Shown: piece by piece, positions 35,477 through 45,829 of the stretch
How the letters are laid out: every line of letters begins with the position of its first letter
How positions within the stretch are numbered: position 1 is the stretch's first letter
Assembly (NCBI RefSeq): GCF_030244015.1
Contig: NZ_JASSYX010000002.1
Location: 558,001-622,000 of the forward strand
Reading direction: 5' to 3'
DNA length: 64,000 bases
From: Pedobacter ginsengisoli
Lineage (GTDB): Bacteria; Bacteroidota; Bacteroidia; Sphingobacteriales; Sphingobacteriaceae
Made by a program: the position numbers and the translations under genes
Notes under the pieces: model-generated
Seen by the model: the letters and a program-made list of their open reading frames with translations, nothing else
What the model was told of the DNA's origin: nothing
Databases searched by the model: none

Positions 35477-38400
35477 ATGGGCGCCTCCTGCAATAAAAAT
35501 AATTCTCCAAGAAACGGCACAAACCGTTTGAACCGCTTGCCCAAAGCTTTGGATGCATCTTTTGTTGCCATTGATGAAAGGGACAAGGCGGCGCTTTATG
35601 ATTTCTGTGAGAAACTGAGTGCATTTATCAATTACTACTATTTTGATGGCGTCGAAAAAAGCGGTAAATGGAATACCGTTTTTAAAATTGAAGAACTTAA
35701 AGCGGATGGTTCAACGGAACCCCATCAGGGACTTTTCGACGCATTCTTAGACTTATATTCCATCGCACAAAAAGACTTGAACGGGTTTACGGCTAAGCAT
35801 CTGGATTACTTTTTTGAAACCGTGCTCGGTTTTAAAAAGAAACCTGCCGTGCCCGATAAAGTGTACCTGACTATACAATTGGCGAAACACATCACGCAAT
35901 ATATTCTGGACGACAGCACCCAGTTTAAAGCAGGCAAAAACAAAGATAAAAAAGAGCAGTTCTATAAACTGTTATCTGAATTTAGTTTTAGCCACGCACA
36001 GGTGAGCCAGATCAGATCGATCCTGGTTGATCAGGACGAAAAAAGCAGGGTTTACCTTTCACCGGTGGCCAATTCAGGCGATGGTACAGGAGGAGATCTG
36101 ATAAATGCAGATGGCAGCTGGGATACTTTCGGGAATGACGAAAGAGCTGAGGCTGTTTCCGGTTTTGCCATTAGTTCTCCCTTATTTCGAATGGCGGAAG
36201 GCATCAGGATCATCACTTTGACCATAAATTCCATTGCTGATTTTGGCCCTTTTCCAATCATTGCCAAAGAAAAGTTTAAGGCATATGTAAGTGCCGAAAA
36301 AGGCTGGAGCGAAATCAGTGTAGAATCCGTGGTCTTTCCTGCGGCAAACCGGATGGTGATGACGCTTAAAGCCACCGAAACGACACCTAAAATTGTAGAC
36401 TATCAGCGCAAGCTGCATATTGAACCGTTTGAAACGGAATATCCGGTTTTGAAAATAACTGTGTCAGCTGGTGCAGCCACTAATGTTTACAGCACGCTGA
36501 CCCATTCCGGGCTCAGTTCGGTTAAAATTGACACCAGTGTCACCGGGGTTAAAAACTTGCTGGTGCAGAACAGTTTGGGTAAACTTGATCCTTCAAAACC
36601 CATGGAGATCTTTGGTTCCACACCAACTATCGGCGCAAACTTTTACATTGGCAGTTCTGAAGTATTACAGCATGACCTGAGTTCGCTGAAGCTGAATTTC
36701 GAGTTTCTGAACCTGCCGGGGATTTCATTTGATATTTACTACAAGGCATATGTAACAGCCGGCGATTTCTATACGGTCATTTTAGACCTGAATACTTATA
36801 AAGAAGAAAAGCTGGGGCTTAAAGAGAAAAAATCAAACGAATCCAAGAAAGAATCTTTTGCATTAGAAGCAGGTACAATCATGTACATGGGATTTGTTGA
36901 TTCGCCGGTATATATGCTCCTTGCCAATAGTTATGTCTATAACTCCAGCTTTAAAGCAGAGGTATCTTATTTGTACCACCGCAACTGGATTCCTTTGCCA
37001 CCACAGGCCCCATCAAAGGTAAACCTTTTTGGCACGGATGACACCCATGCTCCGAAGGCTGTCTTTAGTGAAGCATTGGTTGTTCCTGCTTCTATGGAAG
37101 AAGATTATGAGACCAATGCCGGAGAAGGCTATACCCTGGATACAGAACGTGGTTTTTTGAAGCTTAAATTTACCGACGGCAGATTTGGACATGCAGATTA
37201 TCAGCTGGCTTACAGCCGGGCCATTCTAAACGGGATCGATGACCCGACAAAAATTGATCTGCCAAACGCGCCGTATACTCCTTTGATCCAAAATCTAAGC
37301 CTGGACTATACCTGTACAGCAACTTTGGATTTCAGTGCGGCAAACGCAAATAAAAGCCAGTACGACAACCGGGTACATATATTCTTTAATCTGGAGCCTT
37401 TTGGTCCTGCTGAAGTCCATCCCTATACCCACGAACTGGTTACCCTGCTTCCTTTAAGGGCTTATGAAGGCGAATTATACATTGGGTTGAGCAATGCTGT
37501 GGTTGCACAGAACATCAGTCTCCTCTTTATGGTCAGTGAAGGCAGCTCAGATCCTGATATAGAGAAAGCCATAGTGAAATGGGCTTACCTGGAAAAAAAT
37601 GTCTGGAAAGAATTTAAAAAACCGGAAATATTAAGGGAACAGACCAATGGCCTGCTGACCAGCGGGATTGTGACCCTTCAGATCCCTAAAACGGCAACTC
37701 ATAACAATACATGCCTGCCATCAGATCTCATCTGGCTGCGTGCAGCTGTAGAAAACCACGCCATGGCAGTTTGCGACATCATCTCAATTGATGCACAAGC
37801 TTCCGAAGCCGCGTTTTTCTGCTATGAGGATGTGGTGCCGGAACAGATATCGATACCGGCCGGTACCATTTCCAAACTTAAAGAACCGGACGCTTCCATC
37901 AAAAAGGTCGTGCAGCCTTATGCATCCGTAAACGGCAAACCAGCAGAGCAGGGGAATGAATATTACCTGCGGGTAAGTGAACGGTTAAGGCATAAAAACA
38001 GGGCCATTACCCTGTGGGATTATGAACGGCTGATCCTGGCTAAATTTCCTGGAGTATACACCGTTAAATGCATCAATCATACCTATTATAACGGGACGGT
38101 GAGCACCTATAACTCCTTATCCCCGGGCTCGGTAGCGATCATTGCCGTTCCTGACATCAGCATCTCCAATGCGCCAAATCCGCTGAAACCCAAGGTGTCG
38201 AAAAATACGCTGGAGGAGATCAGGTCATACATCACCAAAACAAACTCTGCATTTGCCGCGGTAAATGTTCAAAACCCGATTTTTGAAGAGATCAAGCTTG
38301 ATTTTCATGTCAAACTGAGGGACGGATATGAAGAGAACATCTATATGGAACAGCTTCAGCAAAAGATCAAATCCCTTTTGGCACCATGGATCAGCAACAG

Positions 38401-38731
38401 CAGCATACAGCTGGAATTTGGCGGTAAAATAGAAAAATCAACGCTGATCTACCAGCTCGAAAAACTGAAATATGTGGATTATGTGACCTGCTTCAAAATG
38501 TACTTGTTCCGGCCGGCGGGGCTGGAAGACATATCGGCCAAAGACCTGGACAGTGCTGAAACCGCCACAGCAGCAAGTATCCTGACCTCGTACACCAGTC
38601 ACAACATCCTCAATATAAGCGATATTCCATCAGGAGGCAACCCTGATTGTGACTGCGGTGACTGCGATGACAACGTGGTGAAAACAAATGAAAATACATC
38701 TCCTGTAAACGAATGCGGTTGTAACTCATGA
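35477..38731 (+). CDS. Giant baseplate protein (Afp11/gpJ-like) with Cys-rich tail
   Basis: 1084 residues. The C-terminal half holds the gpJ-like core (RVSERLRHKNRAITLWDYERLILAKFPGVYTVKC; FHVKLRDGYEENIYMEQLQQ). The N-terminal half has beta-rich segments typical of Afp11-type wedge proteins. The last 32 residues are Cys/Asp-rich (CDCGDCDDN; ECGCNS) and could bind metal. The stop overlaps the next start by four bases. Confidence 0.85.
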   Translation: MGASCNKNNSPRNGTNRLNRLPKALDASFVAIDERDKAALYDFCEKLSAFINYYYFDGVEKSGKWNTVFKIEELKADGSTEPHQGLFDAFLDLYSIAQKDLNGFTAKHLDYFFETVLGFKKKPAVPDKVYLTIQLAKHITQYILDDSTQFKAGKNKDKKEQFYKLLSEFSFSHAQVSQIRSILVDQDEKSRVYLSPVANSGDGTGGDLINADGSWDTFGNDERAEAVSGFAISSPLFRMAEGIRIITLTINSIADFGPFPIIAKEKFKAYVSAEKGWSEISVESVVFPAANRMVMTLKATETTPKIVDYQRKLHIEPFETEYPVLKITVSAGAATNVYSTLTHSGLSSVKIDTSVTGVKNLLVQNSLGKLDPSKPMEIFGSTPTIGANFYIGSSEVLQHDLSSLKLNFEFLNLPGISFDIYYKAYVTAGDFYTVILDLNTYKEEKLGLKEKKSNESKKESFALEAGTIMYMGFVDSPVYMLLANSYVYNSSFKAEVSYLYHRNWIPLPPQAPSKVNLFGTDDTHAPKAVFSEALVVPASMEEDYETNAGEGYTLDTERGFLKLKFTDGRFGHADYQLAYSRAILNGIDDPTKIDLPNAPYTPLIQNLSLDYTCTATLDFSAANANKSQYDNRVHIFFNLEPFGPAEVHPYTHELVTLLPLRAYEGELYIGLSNAVVAQNISLLFMVSEGSSDPDIEKAIVKWAYLEKNVWKEFKKPEILREQTNGLLTSGIVTLQIPKTATHNNTCLPSDLIWLRAAVENHAMAVCDIISIDAQASEAAFFCYEDVVPEQISIPAGTISKLKEPDASIKKVVQPYASVNGKPAEQGNEYYLRVSERLRHKNRAITLWDYERLILAKFPGVYTVKCINHTYYNGTVSTYNSLSPGSVAIIAVPDISISNAPNPLKPKVSKNTLEEIRSYITKTNSAFAAVNVQNPIFEEIKLDFHVKLRDGYEENIYMEQLQQKIKSLLAPWISNSSIQLEFGGKIEKSTLIYQLEKLKYVDYVTCFKMYLFRPAGLEDISAKDLDSAETATAASILTSYTSHNILNISDIPSGGNPDCDCGDCDDNVVKTNENTSPVNECGCNS

Positions 38732-41700
38732 GCGAACTAAAAACCATATCGAAAGAAACGCCGGAACAACTGAGCCTGCAGTTTGATAGACTGCGGGAAC
38801 TAGGTCTGGCCAGGATTCAGGACCTCAGCAAAGAGGTATGGACCGATTATAACCTGCACGATCCGGGAGTTACTACACTCGAGGCATTGTGCTATGCAAT
38901 AACCGACCTTGGTTATCGCCTTACATTTGACATACAGGACCTGCTGGCCAACAACCCCCATGACGCAGATGAAAAGGATGTTGATTTTAAAAATTTTTAC
39001 ACGCCCAGGGAAATTCTGCATAACGCCCCCGTCACGCTCAAGGATTTCAGAAAGCTCCTGATGGATGTTGCGGTAGAAACAGACGATACCCATGAACTGC
39101 TGGGGATCAAAAACGCATGGCTCCTCCTGGCGACTGATGCCGAGAAAAAACTGTTTGCGGACTATGTTGCTGACAAGCTTTCCTATACGCCTACCGTTAC
39201 AGATCCAACAGGTTTCTTTGTGAGGGGCCTGTATAATTTCTTATTGGAGTTTGACAGTTCCGTTGTTCACGGAGATCTGAATTCCAATGCTTTAGATGGT
39301 ATATACCTGATCAATAACTTCTCTGACCCTCATCTGGACGGGGTAGAAATCAAGATCAACATTCATTTCCCCCGCTGGGATGACCCTGCTGTAGATTTTG
39401 AGGACGACGGCAGCATCATCGACCATATTGAAGCCCTGGAAGTAGAATTTGACGAATTGCCGGCCGGATACACGCTGGAGGATACCGATACAACTGACAA
39501 TAAGATCACGCTTGCCGGCATTAAAAAGATCGGTGGTGTTCCCGTTGCCATTCCGGATCTGAATGTCATCGATGCGGAGTTAAACGCATTCCTGTTTACC
39601 GCGGCTGACAGTCTTTTGGCACAATACAAACGCAAGATGGCCATTGTAAAAGCCATCATAAAAAAAGCTGAAGACCGCCTGTACAACAACCGCCCCCTCT
39701 GTGAGGACTACTTAAATATTAAAGCGCTCCGTGTGGAGGAAATTGCCATCTGCGGGGATATTGAAATTGACCCTTTTGCTGACCCTGCTACCGTTGCAGC
39801 ACACATTTATTATGCGGTTTCCAAATTTCTTTCACCCGATGTCTACTTCTACAGCCTGCCTCAGATGAAAGATAAAGGCAAGACCACAGAAGAGATCTTT
39901 GACGGGCCGGCATTGGAGCATGGCTTTATTGACGACGAGGAACTGGATGCCTCCGCACAGAAATGCAACATCAGAACCAGCGACCTGATCCGTCTGATCA
40001 TGGACGTGGAGATCGACGGACAGAAATCCGTCAAATCTGTCAGCGGCCTGCAGATCGCCAATTTTCCGGAAGACAATGACGGAACCATCACCCAGAAAAG
40101 CGTGAAATGGTGCATGAGCCTGGCCATTGACCAGCTCTACGTTCCAAGATTGTCTACCAAACTTTCCAATTTATCATTTTATAAAAGTGACCTGCCATTT
40201 TCTTTTGATGACGAGGATATGGACCTCATTTTTAACACGCTAAGTATCAATGCACAAAAACGCTATCCTTTGAACCCTATCTTAGACCAGCCGGTACCAA
40301 AGGGGCAATGGCGGGAAACGACAGATTATACCTCAGTTCAGGAAGATTTTCCATTGGTCTATGGAGTGGGTTCTCAGGGCATCCCCAATTTACCGGTGAC
40401 GGAGCCGGAACGTTCAGAAAGAATCACCAGTGCCAAACAGTTCAAAGGATTTCTTTCCTTCTTCGATCAGCTGCTCTACAATTACCTGCAGCAGGTGAAC
40501 GGTTTAAAATCCCTGTTTAGCCTGAACCAGGAGCTTGATATCTACGGACAGCCCCTCCTGAACAAAACCTATTTCAGCGAATCGCTTCTGGGCGATGCGG
40601 CTGTAGCGGAGATTGTGCCGAACGGGGCTGACCTGGTGTTGTTTGACAACGATTATGGAGTCAGCCTGCAGGGGATTACCGAGTCTAAAGCCGATTTTGA
40701 GAAAAGAAAAAATCGGTTTCTAGATCATTTACTGGCCCGCTTTTGCGAGCAATTTAGTGACTATGCCATCATCGCTTATACCATTGACGGGCAGAAAGCC
40801 GGAGCAGAACTGATCAAAGATAAACTCTCGTTTTTAAATGCATATCCCGAAATCAGCAGCAACCGGGGAAAAGCCTTTAATTACAGACATGCTTTGAACT
40901 GGTACTATCAGAATGTATCTGGCTTTGAGAAGAGAACATCCATGCTGCTGGGCATTGATCCCAGAAAGGCAGATGAGCTCCTGTTCTCCAAAGAGTTTAT
41001 CATTAGCGAAACAGCGGGGAAATGGGGCTTTGAGACCAAGATCATTACCAAATTGTATTTTAAGAACCCACTGCCTTTTAAAACTAAAAATGAAGCAAAG
41101 GCAGGGGTCGAACAATTGGTGAGTGCGGGCGCGCTGCTCAAAAATTATAAACTGGTCCCGGGTACTTCGGTCAATAAATTTCAGATCGCAATTTACGGCG
41201 ATGGCCTACAGCAAAGTTTGGTCGCGCTGAGTAAAAGTACCAATTTGACAGAAGTTGCTGCGACAACCATGATCGGCGAACACCAGGCACTCTGTCTGAA
41301 TGAACTGCAAACACAGATTCTGGCCAGCCGCAAAAACCTGGCTCCGCCCATTGAAAACTATTTTACGGTTTCTACCCATACCATCGACAACACTACTACG
41401 CCCCACTTGCACAAGATCAGCTACAAGTTGTTTGACAAACCCGTGCAGGATTCTACCCGAAAGGTGATCATGACAGGTGAACTGGAAGGGCCGGAGCAAA
41501 AAGGGGTAAATTCGGCAGAAATTAAGAAGAATACCAGGTTAAGCCTGATCTGGAACTTCATCAGGTTTGCTTCTGATGAAGATTATTACCGCTTCGATCC
41601 GGAAAATGTAGTCGTTGCCGATCCAAATTATCACTTTGAAATATTTGACATCTACGGAAATACGATAGGCAAGCACCTGGGCAAAAATTACAATAAAGCA

Positions 41701-42681
41701 CTGGCGGAAAGGATAGAGGATGCTGTGCCGGCCACTGTGATGATTACAGATTCCATTTCCAATAATGGTATGTACACCGTAAACAATACCGTAGCAGTGG
41801 GCCCCAACATTAAGATTGAGGTCAACGAAACTTTGCCGGATAGTTATCCGGATGGCAAGGTCGTTTTTGACGAGATATTTACTGGCAGTGTTGCCTCAAA
41901 CCGGAGGGAAATCACCATAAACGGTACTGATCTGACTGACCAGTTGAGGGCAGGTGATGAGTTGTCATTAAAGCGGGTCTCCGGTGATTTTCAATACTTC
42001 AATATTCTGAGCATCAGTTTCTCAAGCAACAAAACGCTGATCGTTTCCGATGTCTTACTGGATAAGCCGTTTGTTCCGGAACAAATCAGCTATACCAAGA
42101 CTTTTGGCATTAAGAGCTTGTCTGCCAAAACCATCATCATCAGGGCAGGGATGGAAAAAGTCGCGGTTTCTGATATGGTGGCTTTTATCAACAAGGTCTT
42201 TATTGAGCGTGAAGGAATGCACTTAATTGAGCACCTGCTGCTTCGTCCAAAAACAACCCTCGATAAATTGCTTGACATCCATACCGATGTGGACTGCGAG
42301 CAATGTAAAATAACCGACACCTATAGCTTTGTGATGACCGCAATATTGCCCTACTGGCCCAACCGGTTCAGGGACAGGAACTTCAGGAATTTCATCGAAA
42401 AAACACTAAGGGAAGAGACTCCGGCGCATGTGGCTTTAAACGTCTGCTGGGTCAGCCCTCTGCATATGGATTTATTTGAAAAGGCCTATAAATACTGGCT
42501 GATCCAATCCAACACGCTTCCTGTTGATCATCCGGAAAGGATCAATGCACTAAAAGAATTCATCGAGATCACGCAGAACCTGCGCAGCGTCTATCCTTCC
42601 GGTAAACTGCACAGCTGCGACGAAGACGATGTGCAAAAAAATACACTTATCCTCAATCAAACTAACATTGGCATTTTTTAA
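38728..42681 (+). CDS. Giant baseplate protein 2 (Afp12-like)
   Basis: 1317 residues. The N-terminus has NLHDPGVTTLEALCYAITDLGYRL, a signature shared by eCIS and phage baseplate proteins. The C-terminal part contains IEHLLLRPKT, a CxxC (CEQC) and FVMTAILPYWPNRFRDRNFRNFIEKTLREETPAHV. Together with the preceding protein it should form the baseplate wedges. It is longer than Afp12 (about 960), so it may carry extra arms. Confidence 0.82.
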   Translation: MSELKTISKETPEQLSLQFDRLRELGLARIQDLSKEVWTDYNLHDPGVTTLEALCYAITDLGYRLTFDIQDLLANNPHDADEKDVDFKNFYTPREILHNAPVTLKDFRKLLMDVAVETDDTHELLGIKNAWLLLATDAEKKLFADYVADKLSYTPTVTDPTGFFVRGLYNFLLEFDSSVVHGDLNSNALDGIYLINNFSDPHLDGVEIKINIHFPRWDDPAVDFEDDGSIIDHIEALEVEFDELPAGYTLEDTDTTDNKITLAGIKKIGGVPVAIPDLNVIDAELNAFLFTAADSLLAQYKRKMAIVKAIIKKAEDRLYNNRPLCEDYLNIKALRVEEIAICGDIEIDPFADPATVAAHIYYAVSKFLSPDVYFYSLPQMKDKGKTTEEIFDGPALEHGFIDDEELDASAQKCNIRTSDLIRLIMDVEIDGQKSVKSVSGLQIANFPEDNDGTITQKSVKWCMSLAIDQLYVPRLSTKLSNLSFYKSDLPFSFDDEDMDLIFNTLSINAQKRYPLNPILDQPVPKGQWRETTDYTSVQEDFPLVYGVGSQGIPNLPVTEPERSERITSAKQFKGFLSFFDQLLYNYLQQVNGLKSLFSLNQELDIYGQPLLNKTYFSESLLGDAAVAEIVPNGADLVLFDNDYGVSLQGITESKADFEKRKNRFLDHLLARFCEQFSDYAIIAYTIDGQKAGAELIKDKLSFLNAYPEISSNRGKAFNYRHALNWYYQNVSGFEKRTSMLLGIDPRKADELLFSKEFIISETAGKWGFETKIITKLYFKNPLPFKTKNEAKAGVEQLVSAGALLKNYKLVPGTSVNKFQIAIYGDGLQQSLVALSKSTNLTEVAATTMIGEHQALCLNELQTQILASRKNLAPPIENYFTVSTHTIDNTTTPHLHKISYKLFDKPVQDSTRKVIMTGELEGPEQKGVNSAEIKKNTRLSLIWNFIRFASDEDYYRFDPENVVVADPNYHFEIFDIYGNTIGKHLGKNYNKALAERIEDAVPATVMITDSISNNGMYTVNNTVAVGPNIKIEVNETLPDSYPDGKVVFDEIFTGSVASNRREITINGTDLTDQLRAGDELSLKRVSGDFQYFNILSISFSSNKTLIVSDVLLDKPFVPEQISYTKTFGIKSLSAKTIIIRAGMEKVAVSDMVAFINKVFIEREGMHLIEHLLLRPKTTLDKLLDIHTDVDCEQCKITDTYSFVMTAILPYWPNRFRDRNFRNFIEKTLREETPAHVALNVCWVSPLHMDLFEKAYKYWLIQSNTLPVDHPERINALKEFIEITQNLRSVYPSGKLHSCDEDDVQKNTLILNQTNIGIF

Positions 42682-42692
42682 CTAATTGACTT

Positions 42693-45600
42693 ATGGAACT
42701 CATTAATAAAACAACGGTATTTGAAGAAAATCAGGTCCTTACTGCCGGGCAGCTGAATACCATGCAGGATTTTTTGTTTCAGGAGAGCCGATTGACCAGA
42801 ATCCGACTGATAGGGAGAGGTATAGCCTGTGGGCTCGAAGCCAGCAGGACCGGCAATGTGTACCACATTACCAAGGGCGTGGGGGTATCTTCATGGGGGT
42901 TTTTAATTTCCCTGGGTGATTGTGAGCTTACCCATTATAAAGAATATGTATATCCGGATGGAATGGACTATCCGTATTTTAACGACAGTACAGGCAACCG
43001 GGTTAAGCTCTATGAATTGGTGAAAGCGGAAAATGCAGTATTGCTGGGCGCCAAGCTGATCGATGCTGTGATCACCGCGGGCAACTATGTCGTGGTACTG
43101 TTCCTGGAGGCGGCTACAAAAGACCTGAAAAGCTGCCTGGGCAAGAGCTGCGATGATCTGGGGATAGAGAAGACCTTTACAGTAAGGAAGCTCCTGATCT
43201 CTGCTGCTGACCTGATTAAAGTTAACACCGTAAATAAGAATAAGGGCGGGGCAATGTACCCGGCGTTGTATAATCTGGAAACCATAGAATACCCAAGGGC
43301 ACTGATCTCGGCAAGCCAGGCTTCAGATTATTTTGACCTGGTATTCAGTTATTTAAATCCAGTGGACTCGGTCCTGGACCAACTGATCAAGCAGCTGGAA
43401 ACCATCTATAACGAACTACCGGTTTTACAAAAGAACTTTAATGTGGTACTGGCCGATATCGGCACCGAATGGCATCAAAAGTTACTGGAGCTCGCGACGG
43501 GGTATATAAGCGGATCAGCATATGGTTTTCAATACGTTTACGACGCCTTTGAAGACATCATCAAATCGTATGAAGAACTGAGGTGTGCCGCCATGCACCT
43601 GAACAGCGTTTGCCTGCCTGACAACGACGCCTTTCCGATGCACCTCATGCTGGGCGATATGGCTTGTCCACCTGCAGACAACCGCCAGGAATTTGAATAT
43701 TCTCCTTTATTCAATGACTATAAAAGCTGGTCTAAGAAAGTCGTGACCATATTTGGCCGTATTCTGACAATGCTGAAAGGCTATCATGCGGAATTTATGA
43801 AGGAAGCCGATGAACAGGGGGTACTGGCCACTCCGAGTAAAGAAAAGCAGCAGCCACTGGGGAAAAAAGCATTTCCGATCTACTTCAATCCTTACCTGCC
43901 GGACTTTGAGAAGTTCTGGAATGATTGCTCTTGCCATGGCTGCGGCGGTGAAAAAGGGCTTAGCTATCACTACCAGCTGCCGGAAGAGGACCAGGACTAT
44001 GGCTTCAGTAAACTGGAAACACCGTTGTTCTATAACATCAATGAATATAATTTTTTCAGGATGGAAGGGCATTTGGGGCTTGATGAGGCAGATGCCGTTA
44101 ACCGGTACAGAAGGATCAGGCGCAAATTTAATATGCCATTTAAAGTAAAGTCCCTGTTCATAGGGGATGGCGATGAAATAACAACCACGTGCCGCTATCC
44201 CGACCTGGATTCGCAATATCTCGTCTGGCGGAATGTCATGCTGTACTATCTCAATAACCTTTTGAAATACGGTAAAATTGCCGAAAGCATGGCGGCAAGG
44301 TACAAAGACGTGGCCGATGCAGTAAAAAATGCGGCCGGAAGTACAAAAACTGCTCCTGAGACAAATGTCCGTACTGCAAAAATGGCCGGAACCACTGAGG
44401 CGATAGAAGTTAGCACAGATAAGGTATCTTTCTTCCGGAAGGCAAGTGAAGGTGTTTTTGCCGCAGGAGCTTTTACAGAAAACCTTAACCGTACCGATCA
44501 TTCCCGGATCTTTAAAGACAATCCCCGGGCCGCCGCACCTGAAAATGAAATCCATAAAGAGCTGCTCAACTGGATCGCCGATTTTAATGACAATATTGAG
44601 GTACTCATAGCAGCCCTGCCACTGGAATTCACTGAATTTGATGAGGATGCATTTAAAGATAAATATGTTGCTGAGCTCAACCATTATGTAGGTTTAATGA
44701 AAATCCTGGCCAGGATCATCAACCGGGAGAGAGATAAGGAGATGCTTTCGTACCTGCTGATCCTGACATTGGCGCACCGGGTTTTGAATACGATGATGAT
44801 CAGGCCTTACATCACGATAGGCACGCTGACAGACATTAGGAAACAGCGAAACCTTGACTTAAGAACCAGCAAGTCTTTTGTGGATTACCTGAAAGCACAT
44901 GGGGGCGCAGAACATTTGGCAGGGGTAGAAAGAGGCAATACATTGCTGCTGATCTATCATGCCGGGGAACAGGGAGGTGAAAAAAGGCGGGTCGCTGCAG
45001 AAAAGGAACATTTAAAGGTAGAAGGCGATCTGGTTGAGGTCGATATAAAACGGAAACCGTTCGGATTCAGAGATGGTGAGCAAACAGAGTTCAGTAAGAA
45101 CTTTGCAGCGCTGTACGAAAAAATAGGAGCCGATCAGGCCTTAAAAGAATTGGGCGATACTGTCATTGCGGATTTTACGGTTTATGAAGACGACAGCTGC
45201 TGTGAATGTGATCCTAAGGACTATAAGAACAAAGAACTGACCCCATTGGCAGTGCCAATTTCCAGGGTAGTTTCTTATAGCGCAACCAGAGTAGTTGTTT
45301 CAAAAATACAGGTACTGAATAATTTATATCATCCGGGATTTTATAAGGTTTCATTGGCGACAGAGCCCGTCTATGGCGAGGTCGAGTTTACTGAAGAGGA
45401 TTATGAACCGATCCCCGGACAGAAAAAGCAGATCCTGAACTATACGCTGAACAATGAAAAAATCAAGGCAAACAGAAAAGCAGGTTCGGCGATTGTGGAT
45501 ATAGACGAATTTGATTATCTGATCACAGACGATAATGGTGATGAAGCCGGACGGGCGACGATTACGGTTTTTATAAATTTCGAAAGCCTTACTCCGCAGA

Positions 45601-45827
45601 CCTACAAGCTGAGCGGTACGGTAAGTTATTCTAAAAGATACACGATCACTGTACTGGATCCTGCAGGATCTGTTGTGCAGGAAGGTGTGTTTACGGATGG
45701 GACTTATAGTTTTCAGCTCAAACCTGGAGACTATGTCGTAAGAGCAATAAATGAACAGCAGGATTCACAAACAGGCAATGTACGTATTGTGGACAAAGAC
45801 GAAGTGGTTGATTTTAATTTCGGATAA
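42693..45827 (+). CDS. Large eCIS protein of unknown function in tail-fibre position
   Basis: 1044 residues. The N-terminus FEENQVLTAGQLNTMQDFLFQESRLTR and RGIACGLEAS look like a conserved head domain of Bacteroidota eCIS proteins. Long helical middle; two cysteine clusters (CSCHGCGGEKG near 415; DDSCCECDPKD near 830). The last ~75 residues form a carboxypeptidase-regulatory/CNA-like beta-sandwich (SGTVSYSKRYTITVLDPAGSV). No fibre repeats. It sits where Afp13 (fibre) lies, so a receptor-binding or baseplate-bracing role is possible. Confidence 0.65.
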   Translation: MELINKTTVFEENQVLTAGQLNTMQDFLFQESRLTRIRLIGRGIACGLEASRTGNVYHITKGVGVSSWGFLISLGDCELTHYKEYVYPDGMDYPYFNDSTGNRVKLYELVKAENAVLLGAKLIDAVITAGNYVVVLFLEAATKDLKSCLGKSCDDLGIEKTFTVRKLLISAADLIKVNTVNKNKGGAMYPALYNLETIEYPRALISASQASDYFDLVFSYLNPVDSVLDQLIKQLETIYNELPVLQKNFNVVLADIGTEWHQKLLELATGYISGSAYGFQYVYDAFEDIIKSYEELRCAAMHLNSVCLPDNDAFPMHLMLGDMACPPADNRQEFEYSPLFNDYKSWSKKVVTIFGRILTMLKGYHAEFMKEADEQGVLATPSKEKQQPLGKKAFPIYFNPYLPDFEKFWNDCSCHGCGGEKGLSYHYQLPEEDQDYGFSKLETPLFYNINEYNFFRMEGHLGLDEADAVNRYRRIRRKFNMPFKVKSLFIGDGDEITTTCRYPDLDSQYLVWRNVMLYYLNNLLKYGKIAESMAARYKDVADAVKNAAGSTKTAPETNVRTAKMAGTTEAIEVSTDKVSFFRKASEGVFAAGAFTENLNRTDHSRIFKDNPRAAAPENEIHKELLNWIADFNDNIEVLIAALPLEFTEFDEDAFKDKYVAELNHYVGLMKILARIINRERDKEMLSYLLILTLAHRVLNTMMIRPYITIGTLTDIRKQRNLDLRTSKSFVDYLKAHGGAEHLAGVERGNTLLLIYHAGEQGGEKRRVAAEKEHLKVEGDLVEVDIKRKPFGFRDGEQTEFSKNFAALYEKIGADQALKELGDTVIADFTVYEDDSCCECDPKDYKNKELTPLAVPISRVVSYSATRVVVSKIQVLNNLYHPGFYKVSLATEPVYGEVEFTEEDYEPIPGQKKQILNYTLNNEKIKANRKAGSAIVDIDEFDYLITDDNGDEAGRATITVFINFESLTPQTYKLSGTVSYSKRYTITVLDPAGSVVQEGVFTDGTYSFQLKPGDYVVRAINEQQDSQTGNVRIVDKDEVVDFNFG

Positions 45828-45829
45828 CC

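Noticed and set aside
43707..44684. 325-codon open frame on the minus strand
   Set aside because: It lies wholly inside the 1044-residue eCIS gene and has a composition (Cys, Phe and Ile-rich) typical of antisense shadows, with no motif or start signal.
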